Assembly (NCBI RefSeq): GCF_019212185.1
Contig: NZ_CP078138.1
Coordinates: 5,562,501-5,626,500 of the forward strand
Length of the DNA stretch: 64,000 nt
Source: Pseudomonas fluorescens
GTDB taxonomy: Bacteria; Pseudomonadota; Gammaproteobacteria; Pseudomonadales; Pseudomonadaceae
Direction of reading: 5' to 3'
This document shows positions 47,067 through 56,218 of the stretch, in pieces. Position 1 is the stretch's first letter. Every line of letters starts with the position of its first letter. The notes beneath the pieces were generated by a model. That model searched no databases, was not told the DNA's origin, and saw only the letters and a program-made list of their open reading frames with translations. A program made the translations under genes and the position numbers.

Positions 47067-48365
47067 ATGACTCATCGTATTGTCATCGTTGGCGGCGGCG
47101 CCGGCGGTCTGGAGTTGGCTACCCGTCTGGGTAAGACTCTGGGCAAGCGTGGCACAGCCAGTGTAATGCTGGTCGACGCCAACCTGACCCATATCTGGAA
47201 GCCGCTGCTGCACGAAGTGGCCGCTGGATCCCTGAACTCTTCCGAAGACGAACTCAATTATGTCGCCCAGGCCAAATGGAACCACTTCGAGTTTCAGCTG
47301 GGGCGTATGAGCGGGCTCGATCGTGCGGGGAAGAAAATCCAGTTGGCCGCCACCTACGACGAAAACGGCCTGGAACTGGTACCCGCCCGCGAAGTGCCGT
47401 ACGACTCGCTGGTAATCTCGGTGGGCAGCACCACCAATGATTTCGGCACCTTGGGCGCCGCCCAGCACTGCCTGTTCCTCGACACTCGTAAACAGGCCGA
47501 GCGTTTCCACCAGCAGTTGCTCAACCACTATTTGCGCGCCCACGCCGGTCAGAACGACGAGGTCGAGCAAATCAGTGTGGCCATTGTCGGCGCGGGTGCC
47601 ACCGGTGTCGAGCTGGCCGCCGAGTTGCACAACGCCGCCCATGAGCTGGCCGCTTACGGTCTCGACCGGATCAAGCCGGAAAACATGCACATCACCCTGA
47701 TCGAAGCCGGGCCGCGGGTGTTACCTGCGTTGCCGGAGCGTATCGGCGGCCCTGTGCATAAAACCCTGGAAAAACTCGGGGTGAATGTCATGACTAACGC
47801 CGCAGTCAGCGAAGTCACGGCCGACAGCCTGATCACCGCCGATGGCAAGACCATCAACGCCAGCCTGAAAGTCTGGGCGGCCGGTATACGCGCGCCGGGC
47901 TTCCTCAAGGACATCGATGGCTTGGAAACAAACCGGATCAATCAGCTCCAGGTGCTGCCGACCCTGCAAACCACCCGTGACGAGAATATTTTCGCCTTCG
48001 GTGACTGCGCGGCCTGCCCGCAGCCCGGCACCGATCGCAATGTCCCGCCCCGCGCCCAGGCCGCGCACCAGCAAGCGTCGCTGCTGGCCAAGTCGCTCAA
48101 ACTGCGCATCGAGGGCAAGCCCTTGCCGAGCTACAAGTACACCGACTACGGCTCGCTGATCTCGCTGTCGCGTTTTTCGGCTGTGGGTAACTTGATGGGC
48201 AACCTGACCGGGACCGTCATGCTCGAAGGCTGGCTGGCGCGGATGTTCTACGTGTCGCTGTACCGCATGCACCAGGTGGCGCTGTACGGGCCTTTCCGTA
48301 CGGCCATGTTGATGCTGGGCAGCAAGATTGGTCGGGGCACCGAGCCTCGGCTTAAGCTGCACTAA
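47067..48365 (+). CDS. ndh: Type II NADH dehydrogenase
   Basis: 432-aa non-proton-pumping NADH:ubiquinone oxidoreductase at the inner-membrane face. FAD-binding IVIVGGGAGGLELATRLG at the N-terminus, NADH-binding IVGAGATGVELAAELHN mid-protein, and FAFGDCAACP followed by PPRAQAAHQQA. The amphipathic C-terminus anchors it to the membrane. The start is where the Rossmann motif begins properly. Possible operon with the DUF3094 gene. Confidence 0.94.
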   Translation: MTHRIVIVGGGAGGLELATRLGKTLGKRGTASVMLVDANLTHIWKPLLHEVAAGSLNSSEDELNYVAQAKWNHFEFQLGRMSGLDRAGKKIQLAATYDENGLELVPAREVPYDSLVISVGSTTNDFGTLGAAQHCLFLDTRKQAERFHQQLLNHYLRAHAGQNDEVEQISVAIVGAGATGVELAAELHNAAHELAAYGLDRIKPENMHITLIEAGPRVLPALPERIGGPVHKTLEKLGVNVMTNAAVSEVTADSLITADGKTINASLKVWAAGIRAPGFLKDIDGLETNRINQLQVLPTLQTTRDENIFAFGDCAACPQPGTDRNVPPRAQAAHQQASLLAKSLKLRIEGKPLPSYKYTDYGSLISLSRFSAVGNLMGNLTGTVMLEGWLARMFYVSLYRMHQVALYGPFRTAMLMLGSKIGRGTEPRLKLH

Positions 48366-48378
48366 GGTCCCAGGGCCT

Positions 48379-48413
48379 CTTCGCTGGCGCCCGCTTGCGG
48401 CTTGCCAGCGAAG
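48379..48413. repeat. REP-like inverted repeat after ndh
   Basis: CTTCGCTGGC (48379-48388) and GCCAGCGAAG (48404-48413) flank a 15-base GC-rich centre. Similar intergenic palindromes are dispersed in Pseudomonas genomes. It also may serve as the ndh transcript end. Confidence 0.5.
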
Positions 48414-48442
48414 CTTCTCATGGACGCCACAAAAATCCGGAA

Positions 48443-48480
48443 CAAAAAAAATCCCCGTATCTTTCGATACGAGGATTTTT
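48443..48480 (-). terminator. Terminator of the tRNA cluster
   Basis: Minus strand AAAATCCTCGTATC-GAAA-GATACGGGGATTTT followed by a T-run: a strong intrinsic terminator just after the last tRNA-Pro. Its A-flanked stem may also end ndh transcription from the other side. Confidence 0.85.
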
Positions 48481-48484
48481 AATA

Positions 48485-48561
48485 TGGTCGGGGTAAGGGG
48501 ATTCGAACTCCTGACATCCTGCTCCCAAAGCAGGCGCGCTACCGGACTGCGCTATACCCCG
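48485..48561 (-). tRNA. tRNA-Pro (UGG), last copy
   Basis: 77 nt with encoded CCA. Acceptor CGGGGTA/TACCCCG, anticodon loop CTTTGGGA with UGG, and T-arm GGAGTTCGAATCC. Identical base for base to the other tRNA-Pro 252 bp upstream in the cluster. Confidence 0.97.
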
Positions 48562-48563
48562 GT

Positions 48564-48591
48564 AAAAAAAAGGCACCCTTGAAGGCGCCTT
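48564..48591 (-). terminator. Terminator-like hairpin inside the tRNA cluster
   Basis: Minus strand AAGGCGCC/GGTGCCTT stem followed by seven Ts, lying between tRNA-Lys and the last tRNA-Pro. If active, it would end the Asn-Pro-Lys transcript before the final Pro copy. Confidence 0.65.
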
Positions 48592-48655
48592 CTTCGATCA
48601 GCGCTTTTGGCCTCTGATCTTAAGATTCGATCCCAGCCTAGACTGGTTTCAAAAA

Positions 48656-48731
48656 TGGTGGGTCGTGTGGGATTCGAACCTACGACCAATTGGTTAAAAG
48701 CCAACTGCTCTACCAACTGAGCTAACGACCC
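48656..48731 (-). tRNA. tRNA-Lys (UUU)
   Basis: 76 nt with encoded CCA. Acceptor GGGTCGT/ACGACCC, D-arm TAGCTCAGTTGGTAGAGCA, anticodon loop CTTTTAA with UUU, T-arm GTAGGTTCGAATCC. Confidence 0.97.
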
Positions 48732-48736
48732 AAAAA

Positions 48737-48813
48737 TGGTCGGGGTAAGGGGATTCGAACTCCTGACATCCTGCTCCCAAAGCAGGCGCGCTACCGGACT
48801 GCGCTATACCCCG
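48737..48813 (-). tRNA. tRNA-Pro (UGG), first copy
   Basis: 77 nt with encoded CCA and anticodon UGG; identical to the second tRNA-Pro. Five bases separate its 3' end from tRNA-Lys. Confidence 0.97.
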
Positions 48814-48822
48814 GTTTGAAAT

Positions 48823-48898
48823 TGGCTCCGTGACCAGGACTCGAACCTGGGACCCAATGATTAACAGTCATTTGCTCTACCGACTGAGCTATCACGGA
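48823..48898 (-). tRNA. tRNA-Asn (GUU)
   Basis: 76 nt with encoded CCA. Acceptor TCCGTGA/TCACGGA, anticodon loop CTGTTAA with GUU, T-arm CCAGGTTCGAGTCCTGG. First gene of the Asn-Pro-Lys-Pro cluster. Confidence 0.97.
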
Positions 48899-48986
48899 AC
48901 TACACATTTCAATTACAACATTTGAAGCTTTGTTACATTCTCTTTGGCTTCTCCGTATCGCTACGTTGTTGCCTCTGAGGCGCGCT

Positions 48987-49014
48987 ATTCTACAATCTTA
49001 AAAACCCCTGTCAA
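48987..49014 (-). promoter_or_regulatory. Promoter of the tRNA cluster
   Basis: Minus strand TTGACA (plus 49009-49014), 16-base spacer, TAGAAT (48987-48992), followed by GCGCGCC, a GC-rich discriminator typical of stringently controlled stable-RNA promoters. About 80 bases upstream of tRNA-Asn. Confidence 0.82.
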
Positions 49015-49144
49015 CCCCTAAATTTGCTTTTAAGACAATGATTTGCGACTTCTTTCAGATTCCTTCCTGGGGAGGAGAAACCCTTGGGGTGACATACTGC
49101 GGGGCGCACTTTACAAGCCTTTTCCTTACAGTTCAACACCCTAA

Positions 49145-49173
49145 GAAAAAAAAGGCCCCGCAATGCGGGGCCT
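49145..49173 (-). terminator. clpB terminator
   Basis: Minus strand AGGCCCCGC/GCGGGGCCT with a 3-base loop and eight Ts, 25 bases after the clpB stop. Confidence 0.9.
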
Positions 49174-49197
49174 GTTCATTTACTGCACAACGAACGC

Positions 49198-51762
49198 TCA
49201 GTTGAAGACGATTTCGTCGTTGGCCACGGTGGCCTTCACGCTGCTGCCGGGTATAAAGCTGCCGGACAGGATCAACTGCGCCAACGGGTTTTCGATCCAA
49301 CGCTGGATCGCTCGTTTGAGCGGCCGTGCGCCATAGACCGGGTCGTAACCCACCGCAATCAACTTATCCAGCGCCTCGCTGCTCAACTCCATCGTCAACT
49401 CACGCTCAGCCAGACGACTGCGCAGACGACCCAATTGGATCTCCGTGATGCCGGCAATCTGATCACGAGCCAGCGGCTCGAAGATCACCACTTCGTCGAT
49501 CCGGTTGATAAACTCCGGACGGAAGTGCGTCGACACCGCATCCATCACCGCCGCACGTTGCGCGTCACGATCACCGACCAGTTCCTGGATCTGCACCGAT
49601 CCCAGGTTGGAGGTCATTACAATCACCGTATTGCGGAAGTCCACAGTGCGGCCGTGACTATCAGTCAGGCGACCGTCTTCCAACACTTGCAACAACACGT
49701 TGAACACGTCCGGATGCGCCTTTTCGACCTCATCCAGGAGGATCACCGAATAAGGCTTGCGACGCACCGCCTCGGTCAGGTAACCACCTTCTTCATAACC
49801 GACATACCCTGGTGGTGCACCGATCAAGCGCGCCACGGAATGTTTCTCCATGAACTCGGACATGTCGATGCGCACCATCGCCTCTTCGGTATCAAAGAGG
49901 AACTCGGCCAGCGCCTTGCACAACTCGGTCTTACCCACACCGGTCGGGCCGAGGAACATGAACGAACCGCTAGGCCGGTTCGGGTCGGACAACCCGGCGC
50001 GGGAACGCCGTACCGCGTTAGCAACCGCCACCACGGCCTCGTTCTGGCCGATCACTCGTTGGTGCAACAGGCTTTCCATCTTCAGCAGCTTGTCGCGCTC
50101 ACCTTCGAGCATTTTCGACACCGGGATGCCGGTCCATTTCGACACGACTTCGGCAATCTCTTCTTCCGTCACCTTGCTGCGCAGCAACTGGTTCTCACTC
50201 TTGCCGTGCTGGTCGACCATTTGCAGGCTGCGCTCCAGGTCCGGGATCACCCCGTACTGCAACTCGGCCATGCGATTCAGGTCACCTTTGCGGCGAGCAG
50301 TTTCCAGCTCCTGGCGCGACTGCTCGATTTTCTGCTGGATGTGCGCAGAACCCTGCACTTCCGCTTTCTCCGAGGTCCAGATTTCCTCCAGGTCGGAATA
50401 CTCGCGCTCCAGCCGGACAATCTCTTCCTGGAGTTTTTCCAGGCGCTTGATCGCCGCTTCGTCATCTTCTTTCTTCAGGGCCTGGGATTCGACCTTGAGT
50501 TGAATCAGGCGCCGCTCCAGGCGATCCAGCACTTCGGGCTTGGAGTCGATTTCCATGCGAATGCGGCTGGCCGCTTCGTCGATCAGGTCGATGGCCTTGT
50601 CCGGTAACTGCCGGTCAGTGATGTAGCGATGGCTCAACTTGGCCGCCGCAATGATCGCACCGTCTGTGATCGCCACCTTGTGGTGAACCTCGTAACGCTC
50701 TTTCAGGCCACGCAGGATAGCGATGGTATCTTCCTCGCTCGGCTCATCCACCAGCACTTTCTGGAAGCGCCGCTCGAGAGCCGCGTCCTTCTCTATATAT
50801 TGGCGGTACTCGTTGAGCGTGGTCGCGCCGACGCAATGCAACTCACCCCGGGCCAGGGCCGGCTTGAGCATGTTACCGGCATCCATAGAGCCTTCGCCCT
50901 TACCGGCGCCGACCATGGTGTGCAGCTCATCGATAAACAGGATGATCTGCCCTTCCTGCTTCGACAGTTCGTTAAGTAGGCCTTTGAGGCGCTCCTCGAA
51001 CTCACCGCGATACTTGGCACCGGCGATCAGCGCGCCCATATCCAGCGACAGCAGGCGCTTACCTTTGAGGCCGTCCGGCACTTCACCATTGATGATGCGC
51101 TGGGCCAGGCCTTCGGCAATCGCGGTTTTACCCACGCCGGGCTCACCGATCAACACCGGGTTGTTCTTGGTCCGGCGTTGCAGGACCTGAATGGTGCGGC
51201 GAATTTCATCGTCACGGCCAATCACCGGATCGAGCTTGCCGTCCTCGGCGCGCTTGGTCAGGTCGACGGTGTATTTATCCAGCGCCTGGCGCGACTCTTC
51301 GGCGTTCGGGTCATTCACCGCTTCGCCGCCACGCAGGTTATTGATCGCATTTTCCAGGGCCTTCTTGCTCACGCCCTGGCCCAGCAACAACTTGCCGAGC
51401 TTGCTGTTCTCGTCCATGGCGGCCAGCAGCACCAGCTCACTGGAAATGAACTGGTCACCTTTCTGCTGGGCCAGGCGATCGGCCTGGTTAAGCAGGCGCG
51501 CCAAGTCCTGCGACATGTTCACGTCGCCGGTGGGATTCTGGATTTTTGGCAATTGGTCGAGCTCTTTGCTCAACGCCGTGCGCAGGCTGTTGACGTCGAA
51601 GCCTACTTGCATCAGCAATGGCTTGATCGAGCCGCCCTGCTGTTCAAGCAGCGCTTGCATCAGGTGCGCAGGCTCGATGCCCGGATGATCGAGGCCAACG
51701 GCCAGGGATTGGGCATCGGATAAGGCTAACTGTAATTTACTGGTTAAACGATCTATACGCAT
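49198..51762 (-). CDS. clpB: Disaggregase chaperone ClpB
   Basis: 854-aa Hsp100 protein that, with DnaK, pulls polypeptides out of aggregates. Clp N domain (about 1-145), AAA+ 1 with GEPGVGKT and [17 protein letters not shown], the coiled-coil M domain (about 410-525), and AAA+ 2 with [19 protein letters not shown] and [16 protein letters not shown]. No ClpP-docking IGF/L loop, consistent with ClpB rather than ClpA. Preceded by a sigma32-type promoter. Confidence 0.97.
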   Translation of the reverse strand: MRIDRLTSKLQLALSDAQSLAVGLDHPGIEPAHLMQALLEQQGGSIKPLLMQVGFDVNSLRTALSKELDQLPKIQNPTGDVNMSQDLARLLNQADRLAQQKGDQFISSELVLLAAMDENSKLGKLLLGQGVSKKALENAINNLRGGEAVNDPNAEESRQALDKYTVDLTKRAEDGKLDPVIGRDDEIRRTIQVLQRRTKNNPVLIGEPGVGKTAIAEGLAQRIINGEVPDGLKGKRLLSLDMGALIAGAKYRGEFEERLKGLLNELSKQEGQIILFIDELHTMVGAGKGEGSMDAGNMLKPALARGELHCVGATTLNEYRQYIEKDAALERRFQKVLVDEPSEEDTIAILRGLKERYEVHHKVAITDGAIIAAAKLSHRYITDRQLPDKAIDLIDEAASRIRMEIDSKPEVLDRLERRLIQLKVESQALKKEDDEAAIKRLEKLQEEIVRLEREYSDLEEIWTSEKAEVQGSAHIQQKIEQSRQELETARRKGDLNRMAELQYGVIPDLERSLQMVDQHGKSENQLLRSKVTEEEIAEVVSKWTGIPVSKMLEGERDKLLKMESLLHQRVIGQNEAVVAVANAVRRSRAGLSDPNRPSGSFMFLGPTGVGKTELCKALAEFLFDTEEAMVRIDMSEFMEKHSVARLIGAPPGYVGYEEGGYLTEAVRRKPYSVILLDEVEKAHPDVFNVLLQVLEDGRLTDSHGRTVDFRNTVIVMTSNLGSVQIQELVGDRDAQRAAVMDAVSTHFRPEFINRIDEVVIFEPLARDQIAGITEIQLGRLRSRLAERELTMELSSEALDKLIAVGYDPVYGARPLKRAIQRWIENPLAQLILSGSFIPGSSVKATVANDEIVFN

Positions 51763-51833
51763 GAGTCACCTTCCTTTTGAGCAGGCCGGAGCGATGGACA
51801 CACCTAAATAGAGAAGCCTGCCAGATACCCCAC

Positions 51834-51862
51834 TAGATGCGGTCGATTCTGGAAGATTCAAG
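51834..51862 (-). promoter_or_regulatory. Heat-shock (sigma32) promoter of clpB
   Basis: Minus strand CTTGAA (plus 51857-51862), 14-base spacer, CCGCATCTA (51834-51842), close to the CTTGAA / CCCCATnTA consensus. It lies about 70 bases upstream of the ATG, as expected for clpB. Confidence 0.8.
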
Positions 51863-51892
51863 GCAACCGGCGTTGATGCAGGTCAGAAGAGT

Positions 51893-52618
51893 CTAGCGTT
51901 CGAGCCAGATAAGAGAGGCGAATCGACCGGTGCGAGGCGCACGTCGGTAGGAAAAGAAGCGCGGATCGGTCACGGTGCAGAATCCGCCGCCGTAAACCGC
52001 CGTGATGCCGCGGGCAGCCAGGCGCACACGCGCCAACTGATAGATGTCGGCCAGGTACTTGCCGGCGTTGTGGCTCGGGACGAAAGCCTGTTCGGATTGC
52101 GGATGCTGCGCCATAAAGGCTTCACGCACTTCGGCGCCGACCTCAAAGGCTTGCGGGCCAATGGCCGGGCCGAGCCAGGCCAGCACGTTCGACGGCTCCG
52201 CGGCCAGACAGTCGAGGGTCGCTTCCAGCACACCGGCCGCCAGCCCTCGCCAACCGGCGTGGGCTGCAGCCACGCGGCTGCCGGCGCGGTCACAGAACAA
52301 CACCGGCAGGCAGTCCGCAGTCATCGCCGCGCAGGCGATGCCTGGCGTATCCGTCCAACTGGCGTCGGCGGTGGCCACCACTGCCGGATCGGCATGCGCC
52401 ACGGCAATGCCATGCACTTGCTGTAACCAGGCGGGCTGGATGGCGAAATGATCGGTGAGACGACGGCGATTCTCGGCGACGTGTGCCGGGTTGTCGTCAA
52501 CGTGATCGCCGAGATTGAGGCTGTCGAACGGCGCCAGACTGACGCCGCCCGCACGGGTGGTGACACAGGCTTTGACCCCGTCCGGCGCGGGCCAGTCAGG
52601 AATCAGCCAGTCACTCAT
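51893..52618 (-). CDS. pgeF: Peptidoglycan editing factor PgeF (YfiH, multicopper-oxidase-like)
   Basis: 241-aa DUF152 protein. VKACVTTRAGGVSLAPFDSLNL at the start, ACAAMTADCLPVLFCD and AAHAGWRGLAAGVLE contain the metal-binding Cys and His residues. In E. coli YfiH hydrolyses mis-incorporated L-Ser from UDP-MurNAc precursors. Its ATG overlaps the rluD stop, a conserved rluD-pgeF pairing. Confidence 0.93.
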   Translation of the reverse strand: MSDWLIPDWPAPDGVKACVTTRAGGVSLAPFDSLNLGDHVDDNPAHVAENRRRLTDHFAIQPAWLQQVHGIAVAHADPAVVATADASWTDTPGIACAAMTADCLPVLFCDRAGSRVAAAHAGWRGLAAGVLEATLDCLAAEPSNVLAWLGPAIGPQAFEVGAEVREAFMAQHPQSEQAFVPSHNAGKYLADIYQLARVRLAARGITAVYGGGFCTVTDPRFFSYRRAPRTGRFASLIWLER

Positions 52619-53577
52619 CCGATGAACGCCTCGCGGTCTTGCTTGAGCAGGGTCAGCAGCCAGACGAAATCTTCCGGCAATGGCGATTCCCAGCTCATGC
52701 GCTGACCGGTGGTCGGATGATCCAGTTCCAGGAAACGCGCATGCAGCGCCTGACGCGGGAAATGCTTCAGCGATTCGACCATGGTCACACTGGCGGCCGG
52801 CGGAATGCGGAAACGACCGCCGTAGGCCGGGTCGCCGACCAACGGGAAGTTGATGTGGGCCATGTGCACGCGAATCTGGTGGGTGCGGCCGGTTTCCAGC
52901 TTGACCCGCACATGGGTGTGGGAGCGGAAACGCTCGAGCACGCGATAGTGGCTGACCGCCTGCTTACCACCTTCCATCACCGCCATGCGCTGGCGTTGCT
53001 GGCCGTGGCGACCGATCGGGGCATTGATCTTGCCTCCGGCCGTCACTACGCCGATCACGATGCATTCGTAGATCCGGCTGACACTGCGGCTCTGCAACTG
53101 GGTAACCAGTTGCGTCTGCGCCTGGATCGTTTTGGCCACCACCATCAGACCGGTGGTGTCCTTGTCCAGGCGGTGGACAATGCCGGCACGCGGGACATTA
53201 ATAATGTCCGGCACGTGGTGCAGCAAGGCATTGAGCAAGGTGCCATCGGCGTGCCCGGCGGCAGGATGCACCACCAGCCCGGCAGGCTTGTTGATCACCA
53301 GGATGTCGTCATCTTCATAGACGATGTCCAGGGCGATGTCCTGGGCGACCCATTCTCCCTGGGCTTCCTGCTCGGCAGTCAACTCGAGGATGGAGCCACC
53401 ATAGACCATGTCTCGCGGGCGGATGACCGCTCCATCCACAGTCAGGCGGCCGTCTTTGATCCAGGCGGAAAGGCGCGAGCGCGAGTGCTCAGCGAATAAT
53501 TGTGCGGCGACTTGATCGAGGCGTTGGCCGCCCAATTCGGACGGCACCTCTGCGCGAAGTTCAATTTTATCGGACAT
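52615..53577 (-). CDS. rluD: 23S rRNA pseudouridine synthase RluD
   Basis: 320-aa enzyme making pseudouridines 1911, 1915 and 1917 in helix 69. N-terminal S4 RNA-binding domain ([18 protein letters not shown]), catalytic [15 protein letters not shown] with the nucleophilic Asp, and [12 protein letters not shown]. The start [12 protein letters not shown] is used; an upstream in-frame ATG adds only seven residues. Divergent from bamD, co-transcribed with pgeF, and conserved in this order in most Gammaproteobacteria. Confidence 0.95.
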   Translation of the reverse strand: MSDKIELRAEVPSELGGQRLDQVAAQLFAEHSRSRLSAWIKDGRLTVDGAVIRPRDMVYGGSILELTAEQEAQGEWVAQDIALDIVYEDDDILVINKPAGLVVHPAAGHADGTLLNALLHHVPDIINVPRAGIVHRLDKDTTGLMVVAKTIQAQTQLVTQLQSRSVSRIYECIVIGVVTAGGKINAPIGRHGQQRQRMAVMEGGKQAVSHYRVLERFRSHTHVRVKLETGRTHQIRVHMAHINFPLVGDPAYGGRFRIPPAASVTMVESLKHFPRQALHARFLELDHPTTGQRMSWESPLPEDFVWLLTLLKQDREAFIG

Positions 53578-53728
53578 GCTCAGACTAGGCGTCGGCACAG
53601 CCTTTGGTTTCGGCTGCGCGCTTGTGGTTAAATACGGCGTCTTTTGCCCCGAGGCTTTCCAACGGGGTGCTCATCATAACAGGACGGCCCCGCCCAAGAC
53701 AGCGGCCGTCATAGGGACGCAAGCCGCC

Positions 53729-54745
53729 ATGCAAGTGAAACACCTGCTGCTGATCGCCATCCTCGCATTGACCGCTGCTTGCTCGTCGAAGGAAGTCGTA
53801 GACGAAAACCTCAGCGAAGTCGAGCTGTACCAGCAGGCTCAGACCGACCTGGACAATAATAGCTACACTGCGGCCACAGCCAAGCTGAAGGCTCTGGAGT
53901 CGCGTTATCCGTTCGGTCGCTATGCGGACCAGGCCCAGCTTGAACTGATTTATGCGAACTACAAGAACGCCGAGCCAGAAGCTGCCAAGTCGGCTGCCGA
54001 GCGCTTCATTCGCCTGCACCCACAACACCCGAACGTCGATTACGCCTATTACCTCAAGGGCCTGACTTCGTTCGATCAGGACGTTGGCCTGCTGGCGCGC
54101 TTCCTGCCGCTGGACATGACCAAGCGTGACCCGGGTGCTGCACGTGACTCGTACAACGAATTCGCCCAGCTCACCAGCCGCTATCCCAATAGCCGCTACG
54201 CGCCTGACGCCAAGCAGCGGATGATTTACCTGCGCAACCTGCTGGCTTCCTACGAAATCCACGTCGCCCACTACTACCTGACTCGCCAGGCCTATGTGGC
54301 AGCGGCCAACCGTGGTCGTTATGTGGTGGAAAACTTCCAGGAAACCCCATCGGTCGGCGACGGCCTGGCTGTGATGGTTGAGGCCTACCAGCGCCTGCAT
54401 CTGGACGAATTGGCCAGCACCAGCCTGGAAACCCTCAAGCTGAACTACCCGAATCACCCAAGCCTGGTCGACGGCCAGTTTGTCCCGACCGTCGCCGAAG
54501 CCGACAACCGCTCTTGGCTGAGCAAGGCGACCCTGGGCCTGATCGAGTCCCGCCCACCGCTGCCACCGGGTGAGACTCGCGCCAACCAGGACATCATGAA
54601 GCAGTACCAGGATGCCAAGGACGCCATTCCCGCCGAGCTCAAGCCGAAGGACAGCGACGCGGTCGAAGAAGAAGAGCATGAAGCGGCAGGCTCCAACGAT
54701 GACCGCTCCTGGTTCAGCTACATGACGTTCGGCGTGTTCGACTGA
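53729..54745 (+). CDS. bamD: Outer-membrane assembly lipoprotein BamD (ComL)
   Basis: 338-aa lipoprotein of the BAM complex that inserts beta-barrel proteins. Signal peptide with lipobox LTAAC (Cys18). Five TPR repeats start at about 30 ([24 protein letters not shown]), with [20 protein letters not shown] and [18 protein letters not shown]. The C-terminal acidic tail after about 285 is characteristic of Pseudomonas BamD, longer than in E. coli. Long upstream frame rejected because it lacks a signal peptide. Confidence 0.95.
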   Translation: MQVKHLLLIAILALTAACSSKEVVDENLSEVELYQQAQTDLDNNSYTAATAKLKALESRYPFGRYADQAQLELIYANYKNAEPEAAKSAAERFIRLHPQHPNVDYAYYLKGLTSFDQDVGLLARFLPLDMTKRDPGAARDSYNEFAQLTSRYPNSRYAPDAKQRMIYLRNLLASYEIHVAHYYLTRQAYVAAANRGRYVVENFQETPSVGDGLAVMVEAYQRLHLDELASTSLETLKLNYPNHPSLVDGQFVPTVAEADNRSWLSKATLGLIESRPPLPPGETRANQDIMKQYQDAKDAIPAELKPKDSDAVEEEEHEAAGSNDDRSWFSYMTFGVFD

Positions 54746-54761
54746 TACCGCCGTCACGTAA

Positions 54762-54790
54762 AAGGGAGACTTTCGAGTCTCCCTTTTTTA
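54762..54790 (+). terminator. bamD terminator
   Basis: AAGGGAGACT-TTCG-AGTCTCCCTT stem with a TTCG tetraloop and six Ts, 17 bases after the stop. Confidence 0.9.
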
Positions 54791-54869
54791 TTTCCGCTGT
54801 TTTACTGGACTGTGCGCTGGGTCAGTCCTTGGCTACACTGCGCAATTAATCGTCGGAAAGCCGCTCACC

Positions 54870-55106
54870 ATGCTTCGTTTACTGTTCTGGATTGCCCTGA
54901 TTGCTGCTGCGGTATGGTTCTGGCGCAAATTCAAGCGCCCCGCCAACACCCACTCTCACACGCCCGGCGAGCAAAGCGCCGCACCGATGGTGCGTTGCGC
55001 CCATTGTGGCGTGCATTTGCCACGCGATCGCGCGCTGAGCCTGCAACAACAGTGGTACTGCAGCCAGGCGCACCTGGAACAGGGGCCAGGCACCCGCAAC
55101 TCTTGA
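54870..55106 (+). CDS. PP0621-family small membrane zinc-ribbon protein
   Basis: 78 aa: one N-terminal membrane helix (LLFWIALIAAAVWFW), a short linker, then VRCAHCGVHLPRDRAL and WYCSQAHLEQG, a Cys-x2-Cys ... Cys-x3-His zinc-binding pair. The family, named after P. putida PP_0621, lies between bamD and pilS in Pseudomonas. Role unknown. Here pilS does not follow. Confidence 0.85.
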   Translation: MLRLLFWIALIAAAVWFWRKFKRPANTHSHTPGEQSAAPMVRCAHCGVHLPRDRALSLQQQWYCSQAHLEQGPGTRNS

Positions 55107-55213
55107 AAGGACCGAAGCGTCACCCAGACACTGCCACGGCAGGTGACTGACAAGGAGCATCATTCAGCCCGAGGCGGTTGTTCAACCTTGGGCCCTCAGA
55201 CGTTAGCCCAAGG

Positions 55214-56209
55214 ATGGACACAACGTTGAAGAACTCCCGGCAAAGCTTGCCCTCTCTCCCCATGCACCGACGCCTGCTCGGTGACTCGCTGCCCATGCAC
55301 AGCTTGCGCAAGCAAATCGTGCAACTGGCTCGCAGCCAAGCCCCCGTTTACATCAGCGGTGAATCCGGCAGCGGCAAGGAGTTGGTTGCACGCCTGATTC
55401 ATGAGCAAGGCCCACGCACCCGACAGCGTTTTGTCCCGGTCAACTGCGGTGCCATTCCGACGGAGCTGATGGAAAGCGAGTTTTTCGGCCATTGCAAAGG
55501 CAGCTTCAGCGGCGCCGTCGAAGATAAACCCGGGCTATTTCACGCCGCCAACGCCGGCACTTTGTTTCTGGACGAGGTCGCTGATTTACCGGCGAACATG
55601 CAGGTCAAGTTGCTCAGGGCCATTCAGGAGAAAGCGGTACGGCGCATTGGCGAGCAGCATGAAACGGCCATCGACACGCGAATACTCTGCGCCACCCACA
55701 AAAGCCTGGAGACAGAAGTGCTTGCCGGGCGCTTTCGCCAGGATTTGTATTACCGCTTGAATGTCATCGAGTTACGCGTGCCCTCGCTTCGCGAGCGCAG
55801 AGAGGATATCGAGGTGCTTGCACACCAAGTCCTGCAGCGACTGGCCCGGGACACTGGCCTGCCCACTGCGCAGCTGCAACCCCAAGCGCTGAAAGCGCTC
55901 AAGGACTATCGCTTCCCGGGCAATGTCCGCGAGCTGGAAAACATCCTCGAACGGGCGTATACGCTCTGTGAAAATACCCGGATTGAAGCCAGTGACTTAC
56001 GCATGACGCACAGTCATTGCCCAGCAGAAAATCCAGACTTGGATGTGAGCAAAATCGATAATCTGCAGCACTATCTGGAGTCCATAGAGCGTCAGGTGTT
56101 ACTCCTGACTCTCGAAGAAACCCGCTGGAATCGCACCGCGGCGGCCCAGCGCTTGAGTCTGTCGTTTCGCTCGATGCGTTATCGCCTGAAAAAACTGGGC
56201 CTGGATTGA
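55214..56209 (+). CDS. pilR: Truncated PilR-type sigma54 activator lacking the receiver domain
   Basis: 331 aa, compared with about 445 in P. aeruginosa PilR. The AAA+ domain starts almost at once (LLGDSLPMHSLRKQIVQLAR) with Walker A GESGSGKE and Walker B GTLFLDEVADLP. The sigma54-contact loop reads GSFSGA instead of GAFTGA (Thr to Ser). C-terminal Fis HTH: ETRWNRTAAAQRLSLSFRSMRYRLK. No receiver sequence and no pilS histidine-kinase gene lie in the 107 bp back to the PP0621-family gene. A TTG 36 bases upstream is the alternative start. Position between bamD and thiO matches pilR. Possibly constitutive or controlled through abundance. Confidence 0.85.
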   Translation: MDTTLKNSRQSLPSLPMHRRLLGDSLPMHSLRKQIVQLARSQAPVYISGESGSGKELVARLIHEQGPRTRQRFVPVNCGAIPTELMESEFFGHCKGSFSGAVEDKPGLFHAANAGTLFLDEVADLPANMQVKLLRAIQEKAVRRIGEQHETAIDTRILCATHKSLETEVLAGRFRQDLYYRLNVIELRVPSLRERREDIEVLAHQVLQRLARDTGLPTAQLQPQALKALKDYRFPGNVRELENILERAYTLCENTRIEASDLRMTHSHCPAENPDLDVSKIDNLQHYLESIERQVLLLTLEETRWNRTAAAQRLSLSFRSMRYRLKKLGLD

Positions 56210-56218
56210 GCCGCCGAC

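Noticed and set aside
48485..48898. tRNA cluster as an integration site for a genomic island
   Set aside because: No integrase gene and no attachment-like tRNA 3'-end duplication outside the tRNA genes; flanks ndh and clpB are core genes.
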